From Chryseolinea serpens (GTDB taxonomy: Bacteria; Bacteroidota; Bacteroidia; Cytophagales; Cyclobacteriaceae), in NCBI RefSeq assembly GCF_900129725.1, contig NZ_FQWQ01000003.1, forward strand, positions 1 to 64,000: DNA of 64,000 nucleotides, read 5' to 3'. The notes under the pieces are model-generated. The model was given only the letters and a program-made list of their open reading frames with translations. It ran no database searches and had not been told where the DNA came from. Made by a program: the position numbers and the translations under genes. Below, in pieces: positions 63,072-64,000 of the stretch (its first letter is position 1; each line of letters starts with the position of its first letter).

Positions 63072-63190
63072 CTTCTCCAACGTTGAATAGTTTTCAGAGA
63101 GATAAGATAAACGTAGCAGATCACGCCAACCGACATCATAAGAGCAATAAGACCAATGAGAAGAAAGTTTTTTGTTTTATGATCGACCAT
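63068..63190 (-). CDS. Very small membrane protein (40 residues)
   Basis: From ATG 63190: MVDHKTKNFLLIGLIALMMS, one hydrophobic segment to about residue 31, then LKTIQRWRR. It overlaps the next micro-ORF by 4 bp (ATGA), an arrangement that suggests real coupled translation. Function unknown; a chance pair of ORFs is possible. Confidence 0.4.
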   Translation of the reverse strand: MVDHKTKNFLLIGLIALMMSVGVICYVYLISLKTIQRWRR

Positions 63191-63225
63191 TTTGATTATC
63201 GTTTTTATTTTGATCATCAGAGATT

Positions 63226-63304
63226 AAAAAGGTCTTTCGCATCGTCTATGCTACTTGACCTTTTTACTTTTGAATCAAAGGGTTAACCCATCCGGATTAA
63301 TCCC
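63226..63304. terminator. Hairpin pair, possible terminators
   Basis: AAAAAGGTC (63226-63234) pairs with GACCTTTTT (63257-63265), and AAAGGGTTAA pairs, with one bulge, with TTAATCCCTTT at 63277-63306. They lie between the micro-ORF pair and the decayed response regulator. Orientation of use is uncertain. Confidence 0.35.
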
Positions 63305-63395
63305 TTTTTATTCGATTGCTGTTTGCCACCGGTAGATAGCATAACCGTGGCGAACCGAATATAACAAAAGGAAAAATAATTGCCTGGAATCGGCA

Positions 63396-63411
63396 TAGTA
63401 CAATTGTACTA
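63396..63411. promoter_or_regulatory. 16-bp palindrome TAGTACAATTGTACTA
   Basis: A perfect 16-bp palindrome in the gap between the response-regulator remnant and the micro-ORFs. It may be an operator. No gene start is close on either strand except the small ORFs 200 bp away. Confidence 0.35.
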
Positions 63412-63555
63412 CTGACGGGGGCTCAGTTGTGGAAGATTATCCACAATACGGAAATTGTCAAAGGCCAAAAAAATAGATACCTATGGCAATGGCAACGACG
63501 ACTTTGAAGGCAGTGCAGTGACAGCGCAGGGAAGTATATCCCAAGATAATGTTTG

Positions 63556-63677
63556 TTACAGGACTGATTTGATTTTAAGGGATTGCAAAACTCGCTTGAT
63601 GTTTCCGGTGTAGTCTTCAAATTTTGGAGCTTTTTCAAACGCGTAATCGGCACCATTCGACAATACCCTTTCCATAG
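63556..63677 (-). pseudogene. Response regulator, C-terminal fragment
   Basis: The minus strand encodes MERVLSNGADYAFEKAPKFE then YTGNIKRVLQSLK, ending at 63556. GADYAFEKAPKFE is the last beta-alpha unit of a receiver domain, with the conserved Lys. An element copy (63678-63886) breaks the gene on its upstream side. Another receiver-like fragment lies beyond the element at 63887-64000. Confidence 0.6.
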
Positions 63678-63886
63678 TGGAGATTCCGAGGTGATTGACC
63701 ACTTTTTTTCGCGCGCCTGTGACCACAATATTCCGCGATACCGGACAATTCATTCCGCGAGGAACTGACCATCCTTTGCTTTGATTATCTTGAAGTTATG
63801 TTCCAACACGAGTGACCCTAGGCTTACTTAACTTATGGTGGTCACACCCTCGCGAAAAAAAGTGGTCAATGGGGTCGGAATCTCCA
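63678..63886. mobile_element. IS21-like non-autonomous element, copy F (209 bp)
   Basis: Perfect tips TGGAGATTCCGAGGTGATTG and GTCGGAATCTCCA, with GGTCA/TGACC subrepeats at both ends. It is more diverged from B and C than those are from each other but equal in length. It sits inside a response-regulator gene. Confidence 0.8.
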
Positions 63887-64000
63887 GTCAAGCACATCGG
63901 TTATACCCTGGGGCTGTCCAATCCCTTCTTTTGGTAACATATATGAATCTAGCGTAGCGACAGTCGGATTAAATCCAAGTAATCGCGAATTTGTAGATAT
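63887..64000 (-). pseudogene. Response regulator, partial upstream fragment
   Basis: Read on the minus strand: LLGFNPTVATLDSYMLPKEG then GQPQGITDVLD, which resembles the phospho-Asp strand (TLDSYMLPKEG for the usual LDI-MP--G) of a receiver domain, and stops at the element tip. It is probably the N-terminal side of the fragment at 63556; about 20 residues between the two are missing. The window ends inside it. Confidence 0.45.

Noticed and set aside
1-64000. CRISPR arrays, rRNA and tRNA genes
   Set aside because: I looked for regularly spaced repeats and for conserved rRNA/tRNA stretches and saw none; the only short-period repeats are the IS21-like terminal repeats at 1-95. A tRNA search program would be needed to exclude tRNAs fully.

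Overview
The window looks like the chromosome of a Bacteroidetes bacterium, most likely of the Cytophagales/Chitinophagales type. It has a SusC/SusD pair, many lipoprotein and AQ-type signal peptides, AT-rich spacers and few strong Shine-Dalgarno sites. The species cannot be fixed from the sequence.

Region 1 (1-10.5 kb) is a mixed accessory stretch. An IS21-like element end (1-95) cuts into an Old Yellow Enzyme gene. After it come secreted hydrolases, SnoaL-like proteins, a metallo-beta-lactamase-fold protein, a Crp-type regulator, a secreted intradiol-dioxygenase-like lipoprotein, an AraC regulator, an acetyltransferase and YceI, with at least two decayed genes between them. Two copies of a 16-bp palindrome, ATTGAAC-NN-GTTCAAT, probably mark the Crp-type regulator's operators.

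Region 2 (10.6-31.6 kb) is an L-rhamnose system. The minus strand carries a tight operon: transporter rhaT, a fused rhamnulose-1-phosphate aldolase/lactaldehyde dehydrogenase, isomerase rhaI, kinase rhaB, then lutABC to oxidise the lactate formed. The plus strand carries a GH106 rhamnosidase, a GntR-type regulator, SusC, SusD and a GH78 rhamnosidase. ATGACA/TGTCAT boxes lie in both promoter regions.

Region 3 (31.6-50.0 kb) is a complete aromatic acid pathway: a MarR regulator, an MFS permease, a CoA-dependent beta-oxidative hydroxycinnamate side-chain module (CoA ligase, crotonase, SDR dehydrogenase, amidohydrolase-type hydrolase), pobA, and pcaD-C-H-G-B-F plus a fused pcaIJ. Two paralogous Tat-type carboxylesterases bracket it. 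Regions 2 and 3 together suggest use of rhamnosylated, hydroxycinnamoylated plant compounds: esterases and rhamnosidases release sugar and acid, and each product has its own full route to central metabolism.

Region 4 (50.6-64 kb) is a defence island built from modules separated by about 209-bp non-autonomous IS21-like elements with TGGAGATTCCG tips. Modules seen: a truncated DsbA/FrnE gene; a nuclease C-terminal fragment; a frameshifted HEPN-like gene plus a DUF6602-type nuclease; a minus-strand operon of two HEPN-like genes (one broken) followed by hamA and hamB (Hachiman); and an AbiEi/AbiEii toxin-antitoxin pair with a remnant of a second AbiEi. Two broken response regulators and two tiny overlapping membrane ORFs follow.
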